From positions 186,001 through 250,000 of the forward strand of contig JBGAVG010000002.1 in NCBI GenBank assembly GCA_044228245.1: 64,000 bases of DNA, in the 5' to 3' direction. Under the pieces are notes generated by a model. That model did not search any database, was not told the origin of the DNA, and saw only the letters and a program-made list of their open reading frames with translations. This document shows, piece after piece, positions 34,780 to 42,098 of the stretch. The translations under genes were made by a program, and so were the position numbers. Position 1 is the stretch's first letter; each line of letters begins with the position of its first letter. The DNA comes from Methylotenera_A sp044228245. Its GTDB lineage: Bacteria > Pseudomonadota > Gammaproteobacteria > Burkholderiales > Methylophilaceae.

Positions 34780-35876
34780 GTGATGATGACATCTTCGACG
34801 GGTCGGCGCAGACTGTGCGGCGTGACTTGCCCATTACCATAGCGAGCAATTAAATGCACGTGCTGCTGTGGCACACCAAGCCAGGCGTGTAGCTGAGGTC
34901 GCAGAGAATGCACTTCGATAGGTTGATTAATGAAGGCATTGCGCACATTGTGTGCGGTTGCCTGTAATGCAAATCGCTCGTAGGCGCGGCCTGCGGCAAC
35001 CCAGCTTGCTTTGTCGTCGCGCGCTCCGACAAAAGCGATAATTCCAGAAGAACTGCGGATCGCCTTGGCATCAACATCAGCCTGTTTCTTGCCAGATGAT
35101 ATCAGACCAAAAAGCCTGCGGCCCAGCCAGCCGGGGATTGCAGGCTGTCCACTGACTTCGCCTGCCAAGCCGTCTCCAGTGGCGATCGCATCGGCAGGAT
35201 TGAACCGAACCCAGTCGCGCAGTTCTTTAACAAAGGCAGGGTCGTCAAACTGTGCAATGTTTCCCTGGCGCACATATTCGAGCATTGCCTCCATTTGTTG
35301 GGGTGACTGTAAAATCAGTGGAGTTATGTCCTTTGAAGTTGCAGCGGCTATTAAAGAAGTTTGCACAGATGCAGCAATCGGCTTGCCGTCATAAGGCGTA
35401 CGGCTGCAGCGGCGATTAGCAATTGCAGCGGATAGCGCATCATGCTTAGCGATAGCTGTGCGCTCAATTTCAATGACTACTGCATCTTGTGCAGGATCAA
35501 AATACGCATGAGCATGAAAACCATCGGCGGCTGCGACATGGATGAGGTTTTCGGCGGCACAGCCTAAGCTCTTAAATAGGTGACTATCATCGGGATCAAC
35601 TGCCGGGCAGCGTCGCTTATAGTCAGGGAAGATAGTGATTGAATTATCACGCAATAAAAACTTCCAAGGCTGTGAATTGTGGCTGGATGCAGCCAGTGTC
35701 GCCATTCTTATCCATTCGCGACGCTGCTCAGATATGCTTTTTGTCAATGTGTTGTAAGGTTTCCAGATGCGATCAGCCGCTACCTGATAGCTATGATCTA
35801 CCGCTAGGGCAGGGCTTCCGGGATAAGAAGCTGCCAGTACAGCACACGATTGTATAAATTGTCGGCGGTTGATCAT
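34776..35876 (-). CDS. Acg-like nitroreductase-fold protein, Tat-exported
   Basis: This 366-residue protein has a twin-arginine signal (INRRQFIQSCAVLAAS) with an ALA cleavage site. It has the split nitroreductase-like fold seen in the Acg family: AASSHNSQPWKFLL and DDSHLFKSLGCAAENLIHVAAADG early, and LGVPQQHVHLIARYGNG late. Mycobacterial Acg (Rv2032), a DosR-regulon protein, binds FMN without normal nitroreductase activity. The function is unknown, and flavin storage is one idea in the literature. It overlaps the downstream membrane protein gene. Confidence 0.82.
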   Translation of the reverse strand: MINRRQFIQSCAVLAASYPGSPALAVDHSYQVAADRIWKPYNTLTKSISEQRREWIRMATLAASSHNSQPWKFLLRDNSITIFPDYKRRCPAVDPDDSHLFKSLGCAAENLIHVAAADGFHAHAYFDPAQDAVVIEIERTAIAKHDALSAAIANRRCSRTPYDGKPIAASVQTSLIAAATSKDITPLILQSPQQMEAMLEYVRQGNIAQFDDPAFVKELRDWVRFNPADAIATGDGLAGEVSGQPAIPGWLGRRLFGLISSGKKQADVDAKAIRSSSGIIAFVGARDDKASWVAAGRAYERFALQATAHNVRNAFINQPIEVHSLRPQLHAWLGVPQQHVHLIARYGNGQVTPHSLRRPVEDVIIT

Positions 35877-35897
35877 GATAATTTAAGTAACAGACAT

Positions 35898-36281
35898 TTA
35901 TCTTGCTTCATCAATCATTTGCATGGTCTTTTCTTCAACCTCTTTCGCTACTTCAATCAGCACGGCATCCCGGGATAAGGCAGACAGCATCTGCCCAGGC
36001 TTAATCAGGCCGATTTTTGTTTTTCCCAGTTCAGTAAACACGGAGATGCGGCAGGGCAACGCCATGTTAAGGCGCATGTCGGTCGACAGCACTTTTGCGG
36101 CCTGGACTGGGTTGCAGACCTCGAAAACCTTGCATTCCTCGGAAAATGCAATGCCTTTGCCGCGCAGCGTGGCACCTAAGTCATGCACGTGCAGCACGCC
36201 GAAGCTATGGCGCTTAACTGCGGATTCAAGGTCTGTTGAGGCTTGGCTGAATGATTTGCCGGTTTCAACGATGTAGTACAT
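35898..36281 (-). CDS. DUF302 domain protein
   Basis: This 127-residue protein has the DUF302 pattern: MYYIVETGKSFSQASTDLE, RHSFGVLHVHDLGATLRGKG, CKVFEVCNPVQAAKVLSTD and LPCRISVFTELGKTKIGLI. The family is common in anaerobic stress loci and its role is unknown. The frame opens at 36326, but the predicted promoter start is about 36335, too close for a leader. ATG 36281, behind GGGAG, gives the usual length of the family. Confidence 0.82.
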   Translation of the reverse strand: MYYIVETGKSFSQASTDLESAVKRHSFGVLHVHDLGATLRGKGIAFSEECKVFEVCNPVQAAKVLSTDMRLNMALPCRISVFTELGKTKIGLIKPGQMLSALSRDAVLIEVAKEVEEKTMQMIDEAR

Positions 36282-36341
36282 GGAAGCTGCTCCCAGTTCT
36301 AATAACATTGCTTGATTTAAGTACAATCAAAGCCGATGCTA

Positions 36342-36386
36342 AATGTAACAAGAATTCGAGCATCATGTTATCCGCGCTGACACGTA
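36342..36386 (-). promoter_or_regulatory. Activator-type promoter, motif copy E (DUF302-Acg operon)
   Basis: On the minus strand, TACGTGTCAGCGCGGATAAC starts at 36386 and TACATT lies at 36347-36342, the same 39-base offset as in the other copies. It points toward DUF302. The intergenic region also serves the divergent cytochrome gene at 36461. Confidence 0.68.
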
Positions 36387-36460
36387 TATCAATCATCGGA
36401 GCGTCGGGGCTACAATCAGGCTGCAAGTTTTCGATTGTTGGAAATATTTAAGGAGTTCCT

Positions 36461-36769
36461 ATGAAATACATCATACTTGGCATCTCTCTTCTTTCCTTGG
36501 TGGGTTGCACTACGCAGAAGAGCACTACTGATGCTGCACCCAAAAATACAGCAGTCTCAGAAAAAATTCAGACATGCGCAGCCTGTCATGGCCCTGACGG
36601 GAAACAAGGCAAGGAAGGTGTACCTCCGCTGGGCGGCAGATCGTATGAGGAGCTGGTCAAGGCGATGCAGAATGTGCGTGAAGCTTATTCTCCACAGCCA
36701 TTGCTGGGGCATACGTTGACAGACGCGGAGATACACGGCATCGCTACTTACTATTCCAGCATCAAGTAA
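36461..36769 (+). CDS. Small c-type cytochrome lipoprotein
   Basis: This 102-residue protein begins with a lipoprotein signal (lipobox SLVGC at residues about 12-16), then a linker and a heme motif CAACHGPDGKQG near residue 40. It ends with the helical segment DAEIHGIATYYSSIK. A Shine-Dalgarno (AAGGAG) precedes the ATG. It is divergent from the DUF302 operon and shares its intergenic region. It may carry electrons to a periplasmic reductase, but no partner is visible. Confidence 0.85.
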   Translation: MKYIILGISLLSLVGCTTQKSTTDAAPKNTAVSEKIQTCAACHGPDGKQGKEGVPPLGGRSYEELVKAMQNVREAYSPQPLLGHTLTDAEIHGIATYYSSIK

Positions 36770-36810
36770 CGTTTTTTTGACGCGGCGAAGGCAGTGGAAG
36801 CAGGCTGAAA

Positions 36811-37428
36811 TCAGCTGCTGGCTTCGCCCTCGTGGACGATGCGGGCAAGATCAAGCAAATTGGTGGCGCCTGTCTTATGCATGATTTTGGATTTATGGAT
36901 TTCCACCGTACGATGGCTAATCCCCAGTTTACGGGCGATGTCTTTGTTGGGATGGCCTTGAATAGCGAGCAGCATCACATCCCGTTCGCGGTCAGTTAAA
37001 TCTGCAAGGCGCGAGAGCGCTTCCTGATGGTAGGCATTTTCTGACAATATTCTTTCGGATTTCTGAATGGCCAATCGGACAGAAGCCAAAAGTTTCTCAC
37101 GTGTGACCGGTTTGGTGAGAAAATCCATCGCGCCGGCCTTTATCGCCTGAACGCTCATGGGAATGTCGCCATGCCCGGTAAGAAAAATAACCGGCAGGTG
37201 TATATTGCGCTTCGAAAGCACTTCCTGAAGCTGCATGCCATCCATGCCCGGCATGCGGATATCGATAATGGCGCAGCCATAACACTCAGACTGGCAGTTG
37301 GCAAGAAATGCCTCGGCATTCTCAAAAGTGGCTACTGCGATATGTTCCTGCTCAATCATTAACGACAGAGCATCCCGTATGGCGGGATCGTCATCAATGA
37401 TAAAAACAGTCGCGGTGGAATTATTCAT
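36811..37428 (-). CDS. FixJ/NarL-family response regulator
   Basis: This 205-residue response regulator has a receiver with acidic pocket IIDDDPAIRD, phosphorylation Asp at about 56 in AIIDIRMPGMDG, the FLTGHGDIPMSVQAIKAGAMDFLTKP region, and a LuxR-type helix-turn-helix (LTDRERDVMLLAIQGHPNKD then KLGISHRTVEIHKSKIM). Its start overlaps the kinase stop by four bases (ATGA), so the two are one unit. It is the best candidate for the activator that binds the TACGTG motif, because it is the only such regulator in the cluster and a motif copy lies upstream of its kinase gene. Confidence 0.92.
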   Translation of the reverse strand: MNNSTATVFIIDDDPAIRDALSLMIEQEHIAVATFENAEAFLANCQSECYGCAIIDIRMPGMDGMQLQEVLSKRNIHLPVIFLTGHGDIPMSVQAIKAGAMDFLTKPVTREKLLASVRLAIQKSERILSENAYHQEALSRLADLTDRERDVMLLAIQGHPNKDIARKLGISHRTVEIHKSKIMHKTGATNLLDLARIVHEGEASS

Positions 37429-38960
37429 GGCGCAAATGGTAGCGTAAAGTGAAATATCGCGCCAGACTTGACATCCGGCTCAAGCCAGAGTTTTCCGCCA
37501 TTAGCCTCGATCAGTGCGCGGCTAATGGCAAGTCCCATACCAATACCGGTAGCCTTGGTGGTAAAAAAAGGATCAAAAATGCGTTTGGCTGTTTCTGCAT
37601 TAAGCCCGGGGCCGCTATCCTGCACCGTAACATGCGCCATGTTGATATCCTGATTGGTGCGCGCGATAATGGTAATGTCAGATGAGGGCATGCCTGCACC
37701 TTGCATAGCTTCGACAGAATTTCTGAGCAGGTTTACCAGCACTTTTTGTATTTGCGTCCGGTTGCAGAGCACGTCAGGCATATCAGGATCCAGTTTCAAT
37801 ACCGATTGAAAATCTCCGTAGCCGTTACTGCGAACAATGTCCAGCGCATCTTTTACGATCACATTGATGTTTAGCTTTTCGGTGACCAATTCACCTTTTA
37901 GCAGAAAGGCCAGCAATTCGTGCAAACTTCGCCCGGCGCGATGTGCCTGATCTACGCAGCCTTGCAGCGCGCGCCTCAGTTTTTGCTGGTCAATAGATTC
38001 ATTTTGCAGTGCATGCAATGCCACCTCGCCATAGGCCGATATTGCGCCTAGCGGCTGATTAAGCTCATGCGCAATGGCCGACGCCGTGCGTGCCGCCACC
38101 TGCTGTTTATAAACATGTTCAGTTTCTGTGCGCAGCGCCTGTAATTTTTTTTCATTAGTCTTGCGTTCTGTTACATCCCTCGCTATACCTATCAGCCGGG
38201 TCGCGTGCCCATCTTCGAAGTGCATGCGGCCTGCGACGGCTACCCAGCGTTCAATGCCATCCTTAGGGTTAGTCACGCGGTACTCCACCTTGAATTCACC
38301 ATTGCCGGCGGGATCGGACGCGCGTTCAAGCGCTGATCGCCTGATTTCACGATCTATCGGGTTTATTGCCGCCACAAACTTTTCATAACTGATTGAATCG
38401 CCAGAGTCTTCGCCCCAAAGTTCACGCATTCTTTCATCCCAGTGAATCACGTTGTGTTTGGCATCGAAATCAAAAATGCCAAACCCTGCTGCCTGCTTGG
38501 CCAGCCGCAGCCGTTCTTCGCTGGCACGCAATGCCTGCTCTACCTGACGGCGCTTATCAGCAGGGTAAAAGGTGATCAGGGTGAATAGCTGCTGCTTTGT
38601 TTGTATGGGGCTTAAGCCGATATCGACAGCCAGCTCCTTGCCGCTGCGGCTAAGTGCGAACAGGTCCCGGCCGTGGCCCATTGAGCGTTTTTCGGGCTTG
38701 CTGTAAAAGGCCTGCCGGTATTGACGGTGAGCTTCACGAAACCTGAATGGCAATAACGCCTCAACTTCAAGGCCGCATATAGCATCTTCGGCATACTCCA
38801 GCAGCAACTGCGCTGCGGAGTTTGCCTGAATAACATGTCCGGTCGCGTCCACCAGCAGCATGGCATCGGCGGCGGCATTAAACAAGGTCAGAAAGCTTAG
38901 TTCTTCAAGCGGGTTCGTCAAGAATATCCTAATTTGTGAATCTGGATTGATGGTTAACAC
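37425..38960 (-). CDS. PAS sensor histidine kinase, FixL-like
   Basis: This 511-residue soluble kinase has two PAS domains (about residues 20-130 and 140-260), a HisKA domain with HELNQPLGAISAYGEVA (His at about 298) and a C-terminal ATPase domain with N-box, DSGPGL and GMGLAISRAL. There are no membrane helices. The first PAS carries REAHRQY and GHGRDL, which align by eye with heme-ligand His and distal Arg of FixL, although the same residues also occur in non-heme PAS domains. It is probably an oxygen or redox sensor. The start is GTG 38960. Confidence 0.88.
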   Translation of the reverse strand: MLTINPDSQIRIFLTNPLEELSFLTLFNAAADAMLLVDATGHVIQANSAAQLLLEYAEDAICGLEVEALLPFRFREAHRQYRQAFYSKPEKRSMGHGRDLFALSRSGKELAVDIGLSPIQTKQQLFTLITFYPADKRRQVEQALRASEERLRLAKQAAGFGIFDFDAKHNVIHWDERMRELWGEDSGDSISYEKFVAAINPIDREIRRSALERASDPAGNGEFKVEYRVTNPKDGIERWVAVAGRMHFEDGHATRLIGIARDVTERKTNEKKLQALRTETEHVYKQQVAARTASAIAHELNQPLGAISAYGEVALHALQNESIDQQKLRRALQGCVDQAHRAGRSLHELLAFLLKGELVTEKLNINVIVKDALDIVRSNGYGDFQSVLKLDPDMPDVLCNRTQIQKVLVNLLRNSVEAMQGAGMPSSDITIIARTNQDINMAHVTVQDSGPGLNAETAKRIFDPFFTTKATGIGMGLAISRALIEANGGKLWLEPDVKSGAIFHFTLPFAP

Positions 38961-39005
38961 AGTCTAGTTAAAAAGCGCATACCTGTCTATAAAACTGCAT
39001 CCATA

Positions 39006-39021
39006 TAAGGGCAAGCCCTTA
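39006..39021. repeat. 16-bp near-perfect palindrome before DUF2934 gene 2
   Basis: TAAGGGCAAGCCCTTA is the counterpart of the perfect palindrome at 21660; only the central base differs. It is inside the 39-base repeated block (39002-39040) shared with the first DUF2934 promoter. Confidence 0.75.
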
Positions 39022-39064
39022 CGTGCTTGCACGAATTTACTCGCTGTGACCAGTCAAGTAAATT
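39020..39064 (+). promoter_or_regulatory. Activator-type promoter, motif copy B (DUF2934 gene 2)
   Basis: TACGTGCTTGCACGAATT starts at 39020, identical to copy A over its whole length, and TAAATT lies at 39059-39064, at the same 39-base offset. It stands between the kinase gene (minus) and DUF2934 gene 2 (plus). The predicted transcription start is near 39071. Feedback on the kinase operon is possible. Confidence 0.75.
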
Positions 39065-39071
39065 GCAATCA

Positions 39072-39128
39072 TCGACGGTACGGCCATGCAGCGTCTGGCT
39101 GCAATCCCCTTCCTCTTGGTACCGTCGA
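39072..39128 (+). promoter_or_regulatory. Structured 5' leader RNA of DUF2934 gene 2
   Basis: A 10-bp stem (TCGACGGTAC at 39072-39081 with GTACCGTCGA at 39119-39128) closes the leader. Inside is a hairpin TGCAGC/GCTGCA (39087-39103), followed by a pyrimidine run ATCCCCTTCCTCTTG. The stem is followed by CTTTTTT, which resembles an intrinsic terminator or attenuator. The stem matches that of the first DUF2934 leader with paired base changes. Confidence 0.65.
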
Positions 39129-39150
39129 CTTTTTTCATTGAAAGGAGATT

Positions 39151-39363
39151 GTGGTGGAGCTCTCAAAAGCGACGCAGAAAAAAGTAAGAAATCCTATACC
39201 GGTGAGCGGCATGGAGAAGGTTCCAGAATCGAATGACAATGATTTATGCGCCCGCATTGCGGTACGCGCTTATTACAAGGCGGAAACACGGGGTTATGAG
39301 CCAGGCCATGAGATTCAAGACTGGCTGGAAGCTGAAGCAGAGGAAGCGGAGCAGGACAAATGA
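39151..39363 (+). CDS. DUF2934 domain protein 2
   Basis: This 70-residue protein is the paralogue of the one at 21826. It shares RIAVRAYYKAETRGYEPGHE and IQDWLEAEAE, while the N-terminal 35 residues differ. The start is GTG 39151 behind AAAGGAG. Its stop overlaps the next gene by four bases (ATGA). Function is unknown. The two paralogues share promoter, leader and domain, so a common role in the stress response is likely. Confidence 0.85.
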   Translation: MVELSKATQKKVRNPIPVSGMEKVPESNDNDLCARIAVRAYYKAETRGYEPGHEIQDWLEAEAEEAEQDK

Positions 39364-39818
39364 ATGATCAATCAGATTGCACTCAGACAAGGCAAACTGA
39401 GATCACTCAGGAAAGCTATATACGTGACCATGGCCTGGAGTTTGATAGCATGGGTCTTGAGGGCAACAAGGGCAGGCTGGCGGAGCTGCTGCTGCTTGAG
39501 AATGGCATGATTCTGGACTGCAACACAGCGAGTGCCGAGTTGCTGGGCTGTGAGCCAGAAAAGCTAAAGTGGCAGCCAATCGCCAGGATATTACCGCAGT
39601 TGGCCAATATGCCGCTGGTAATGGATGAAAAAGTTAACCCTTATTTGCGTTTTCTCTCCATTGCAGGGCATCGCTATGAGGTGACAGCCGTGAATGGCAA
39701 ACAGTTTGCCTGCGAGTTGTTTTTTAGCATGGTGGAAGATGTTGGCAGACACTGCCTGAAGATTACGATGCGGCCCGTTAAGCATGCGGCGACGTTACGC
39801 CACTTAAGGACGTATTAA
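39360..39818 (+). CDS. Stand-alone PAS-like protein
   Basis: This 152-residue protein looks like a single PAS domain, with LLLLENGMILDCNTASAELLGC and a C-terminal CELFFSMVEDVGRHCLKITMRPV. No kinase or output domain follows. It overlaps DUF2934 gene 2 by four bases, so translation is coupled. It might deliver a signal to the FixL-like kinase or bind a ligand, but this is inference. The assignment to PAS is from sequence pattern alone. Confidence 0.72.
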   Translation: MNDQSDCTQTRQTEITQESYIRDHGLEFDSMGLEGNKGRLAELLLLENGMILDCNTASAELLGCEPEKLKWQPIARILPQLANMPLVMDEKVNPYLRFLSIAGHRYEVTAVNGKQFACELFFSMVEDVGRHCLKITMRPVKHAATLRHLRTY

Positions 39819-39873
39819 ATGGCAACGATATTAAAGATCATCAAGATAATTAAGTAAAAATAAGGATATAAAA

Positions 39874-40356
39874 ATGAAAGCCGCAGATTTTTTGGTCACA
39901 CTTGCGATAGGTGCCGCAATTTTCAATGTTGCGTTGCCGGAGGGTACGTTGATGTCTGTCCCGATGGCTGCACAAGAACAGCAAGCTGGTGATGTTACTT
40001 ATATTACTGGAGGCATTGGCGAATCTGAGGCTGAAACGATGAGAGGCATCGCCAAAAACTATCCTTTAGAAATAGCTTTCGTGCAAAAACTAAAGCAACA
40101 TGAGGAATTTATAGCGAGCGTGAAGGTGCAGATCCAGGATTTACATAAAAACGTAGTGCTGGATGTTGTTACAGATGGCCCATACCTGTTTGCGAATCTG
40201 CCACAAGGGAAATATTTGATTATCGCCGAGCATAACGGAGACACAAAACAGCAGTGGGTGCGTGTTAACATTAAAAAACATCAGAAAATCGTGTTCTGGT
40301 GGCCGGTTCTGGAACCGCCTCATGAAGCAGATCCTGAAGATGATACATCGCAATGA
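39874..40356 (+). CDS. Secreted protein with carboxypeptidase-regulatory-like fold
   Basis: This 160-residue protein has an N-terminal hydrophobic region (MKAADFLVTLAIGAAIFNVA), then the segment YITGGIGESEAETMRGIAKN and a beta-rich middle (VQIQDLHKNVVLDVVTDGPY to LPQGKYLIIAEHNGDTKQQW). The Y-x-TGGIGE motif occurs in small secreted beta-proteobacterial proteins annotated as carboxypeptidase regulatory-like. The function is not known. It lies just after the PAS-like gene and could be in its operon (55-base gap). Confidence 0.65.
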   Translation: MKAADFLVTLAIGAAIFNVALPEGTLMSVPMAAQEQQAGDVTYITGGIGESEAETMRGIAKNYPLEIAFVQKLKQHEEFIASVKVQIQDLHKNVVLDVVTDGPYLFANLPQGKYLIIAEHNGDTKQQWVRVNIKKHQKIVFWWPVLEPPHEADPEDDTSQ

Positions 40357-40471
40357 GGGTTGGGGGTGATGGTTGCAACTTCGAGCTATAGCGCCTGTCT
40401 TACAGTAGCAAGTCAGTCGCAAGCAATAAATAGCATTATGCTACTAATGAAATATTAATAAGGAGAAAGTC

Positions 40472-40786
40472 ATGGACATATTACCAAGTGATGTTAGTAA
40501 AGAGATGTTGGTCAACGATTTTAAAGTAGTGGTGGCAGATGCAGAGGCCCTGCTTAAAGCAACGGCTAACCAAGGAGGAGAGAAGGTTGCCGAGTTGCGA
40601 GTCAAGACTGAGGAATCTCTGAAGGCTGCTAAAGCCAGAATAGCTGAGGCGCAATCAGTTGTCGTTGCCAAGACCAAAGAAGCTGCCAAGGTGACTGATG
40701 AGTATGTGCATGAGAACCCATGGAAATCGATTGGCTTTGCCGCTAGCGTTGGCTTGATTGTCGGCTTGCTAATAGGCCGCCGTTAA
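40472..40786 (+). CDS. YqjD/ElaB-like ribosome-associated membrane protein (DUF883)
   Basis: This 104-residue protein is helical and Ala/Lys/Glu-rich, with the final segment VHENPWKSIGFAASVGLIVG that forms a C-terminal membrane anchor ending in LLIGRR. The family (YqjD, ElaB) binds idle ribosomes and anchors them to the membrane in stationary phase in E. coli. A Shine-Dalgarno (AAGGAG) precedes the ATG. The order YqjD-YqjE-YqjK-like is the same as in the E. coli yqjDEK operon. Confidence 0.9.
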   Translation: MDILPSDVSKEMLVNDFKVVVADAEALLKATANQGGEKVAELRVKTEESLKAAKARIAEAQSVVVAKTKEAAKVTDEYVHENPWKSIGFAASVGLIVGLLIGRR

Positions 40787-40810
40787 TAAATTTAGATAGA
40801 TAAATTTATT

Positions 40811-41188
40811 ATGGCTGAAGAGAGCAAAGGCTTGCTTGGCTCTTTGGCTGCGTTCGCGTCAACTTTAGTTGATGTTGCATATACGCGGCTTGAGCTATTG
40901 TCCACAGACCTGGAGGAAGATAGGGAACGCTTGTTTTCATTGGTGGCCTTGTATCTGACTGCCATGTTTTTCTTTGCAGTGGGTCTGGTGCTGGCGGCAA
41001 TTTTCCTTGTGGTTGCCTTCTGGGAAACACACCGCCTGATCGCATTAGGTTCGCTGGCCGGGCTTTTTCTGCTGGCGGGAGCGCTGGCAGGCGGTTTTGC
41101 CATGCACATGGCCAAAACCAAGCCTAAACTTTTTTCTTCGAGCCTGCTGGAGTTGCTTAAAGATAAGGAAAAACTTGACTCCGATTGA
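40811..41188 (+). CDS. YqjE-like membrane protein (phage holin superfamily III)
   Basis: This 125-residue protein has two membrane segments (about residues 46-70 and 76-100), an N-terminal amphipathic region (LLGSLAAFASTLVDVAYTRLEL) and a charged C-terminal tail. It matches YqjE, the middle gene of yqjDEK, by order and pattern. Spacing to the DUF883 gene is 24 bases. The start may be ATG 40811, and the AT-rich upstream lacks a strong Shine-Dalgarno. Confidence 0.82.
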   Translation: MAEESKGLLGSLAAFASTLVDVAYTRLELLSTDLEEDRERLFSLVALYLTAMFFFAVGLVLAAIFLVVAFWETHRLIALGSLAGLFLLAGALAGGFAMHMAKTKPKLFSSSLLELLKDKEKLDSD

Positions 41189-41214
41189 GATGATTCCTGC
41201 AGAAAAAACAGAAC

Positions 41215-41502
41215 ATGAACAAAAAACTCTTAAAGCTGGCACAACGGCGTGAACGTCTGGTTTCCGAGGCTGAAGCGCAACGTATGCAGTTGGTGCAGAC
41301 CGTTGATACATTGCGCCCTGCGTTAGCAATGGCGGACAAGGGGCTTGCAGCAATAAGGTATATCAAGGCACACCCGCTGTTAATGGCAGGCGGTGGCGCA
41401 GTTTTAATGAAAATATTGCGGCCCAGCCGCATCGGGAAGTGGTTTGGCCGAGGTTTGTTTGCGTGGCAGATGGTACGTAAACTGCAAAATAAGTTTTTAT
41501 AG
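41215..41502 (+). CDS. YqjK-like protein
   Basis: This 95-residue basic protein has an N-terminal helix (LAQRRERLVSEAEAQRMQL), a middle helix and a short hydrophobic part (HPLLMAGGGAVLMKIL). It matches the YqjK-like family by position and by the RERL start. It completes the yqjDEK-like set. The spacing to the preceding gene is 26 bases. Confidence 0.8.
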   Translation: MNKKLLKLAQRRERLVSEAEAQRMQLVQTVDTLRPALAMADKGLAAIRYIKAHPLLMAGGGAVLMKILRPSRIGKWFGRGLFAWQMVRKLQNKFL

Positions 41503-41517
41503 GCCAGGAGTCGAAAA

Positions 41518-42084
41518 TTGGATTTTGCGCCATCAGGAGAAAGAACCTGTCTTTATCAGACAGCGCAACTCGATGCCGTACTCGACAACATGGCGTGGCA
41601 GGCCGCCGGTTTTCTGACAGCAAAAGAGCGCATCATGATTGTGGGCATACTGCGTCGCGGCGCCCCGCTGGCTGAGATGCTGCATAAAAAACTGATGAGC
41701 CAGTTTGATTTGGCGAACATTTCCTTGATGAATTTGCAGATTAAACGCTATGCGGATGATTTGACGCTGCTGCACCCTGAAACAAAGCTCACTGAAAGCC
41801 CCATGCAGGCGTCGCTCGATCTCAGGGACACGACGGTATTGGTAGTGGATGATGTTATGTTTCACGGCCATTCCATGCTGCGTGCGGTGGAATACCTGGC
41901 AAGAAAACAGGCAGCCGAAATCCGCACTGCAGTATTGGTGGATCGCGGCGCAAACAAGCTGCCGGTCAGGGTTGATATCGCTGGCGTCCGGCTTGATGTG
42001 GCGCCACCCGACATTATTGAATGCAATGTACCGCCGTATGAGACGGAATTTAAAATCGATCTGCTTAAACCCATTATCAATTAA
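41518..42084 (+). CDS. Phosphoribosyltransferase family protein, PyrR-like
   Basis: This 188-residue protein has VGILRRGAPLAEML near residue 40 and the PRPP-binding loop VLVVDDVMFHGHSMLRAVEY near residue 112, as in PyrR and related enzymes. PyrR is a uracil phosphoribosyltransferase or a pyr mRNA regulator. No pyr genes are nearby, so the role is likely different here. The start is TTG 41518. It lies 15 bases after the YqjK-like gene and 14 before another phosphoribosyltransferase. Confidence 0.82.
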   Translation: MDFAPSGERTCLYQTAQLDAVLDNMAWQAAGFLTAKERIMIVGILRRGAPLAEMLHKKLMSQFDLANISLMNLQIKRYADDLTLLHPETKLTESPMQASLDLRDTTVLVVDDVMFHGHSMLRAVEYLARKQAAEIRTAVLVDRGANKLPVRVDIAGVRLDVAPPDIIECNVPPYETEFKIDLLKPIIN

Positions 42085-42098
42085 AGCGAGGTTTCATC

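Noticed and set aside
36308..36334. Inverted repeat GCTTGAT...ATCAAAGC upstream of DUF302
   Set aside because: The spacer is too long for an FNR/CRP site and it overlaps the predicted transcription start; chance is possible.
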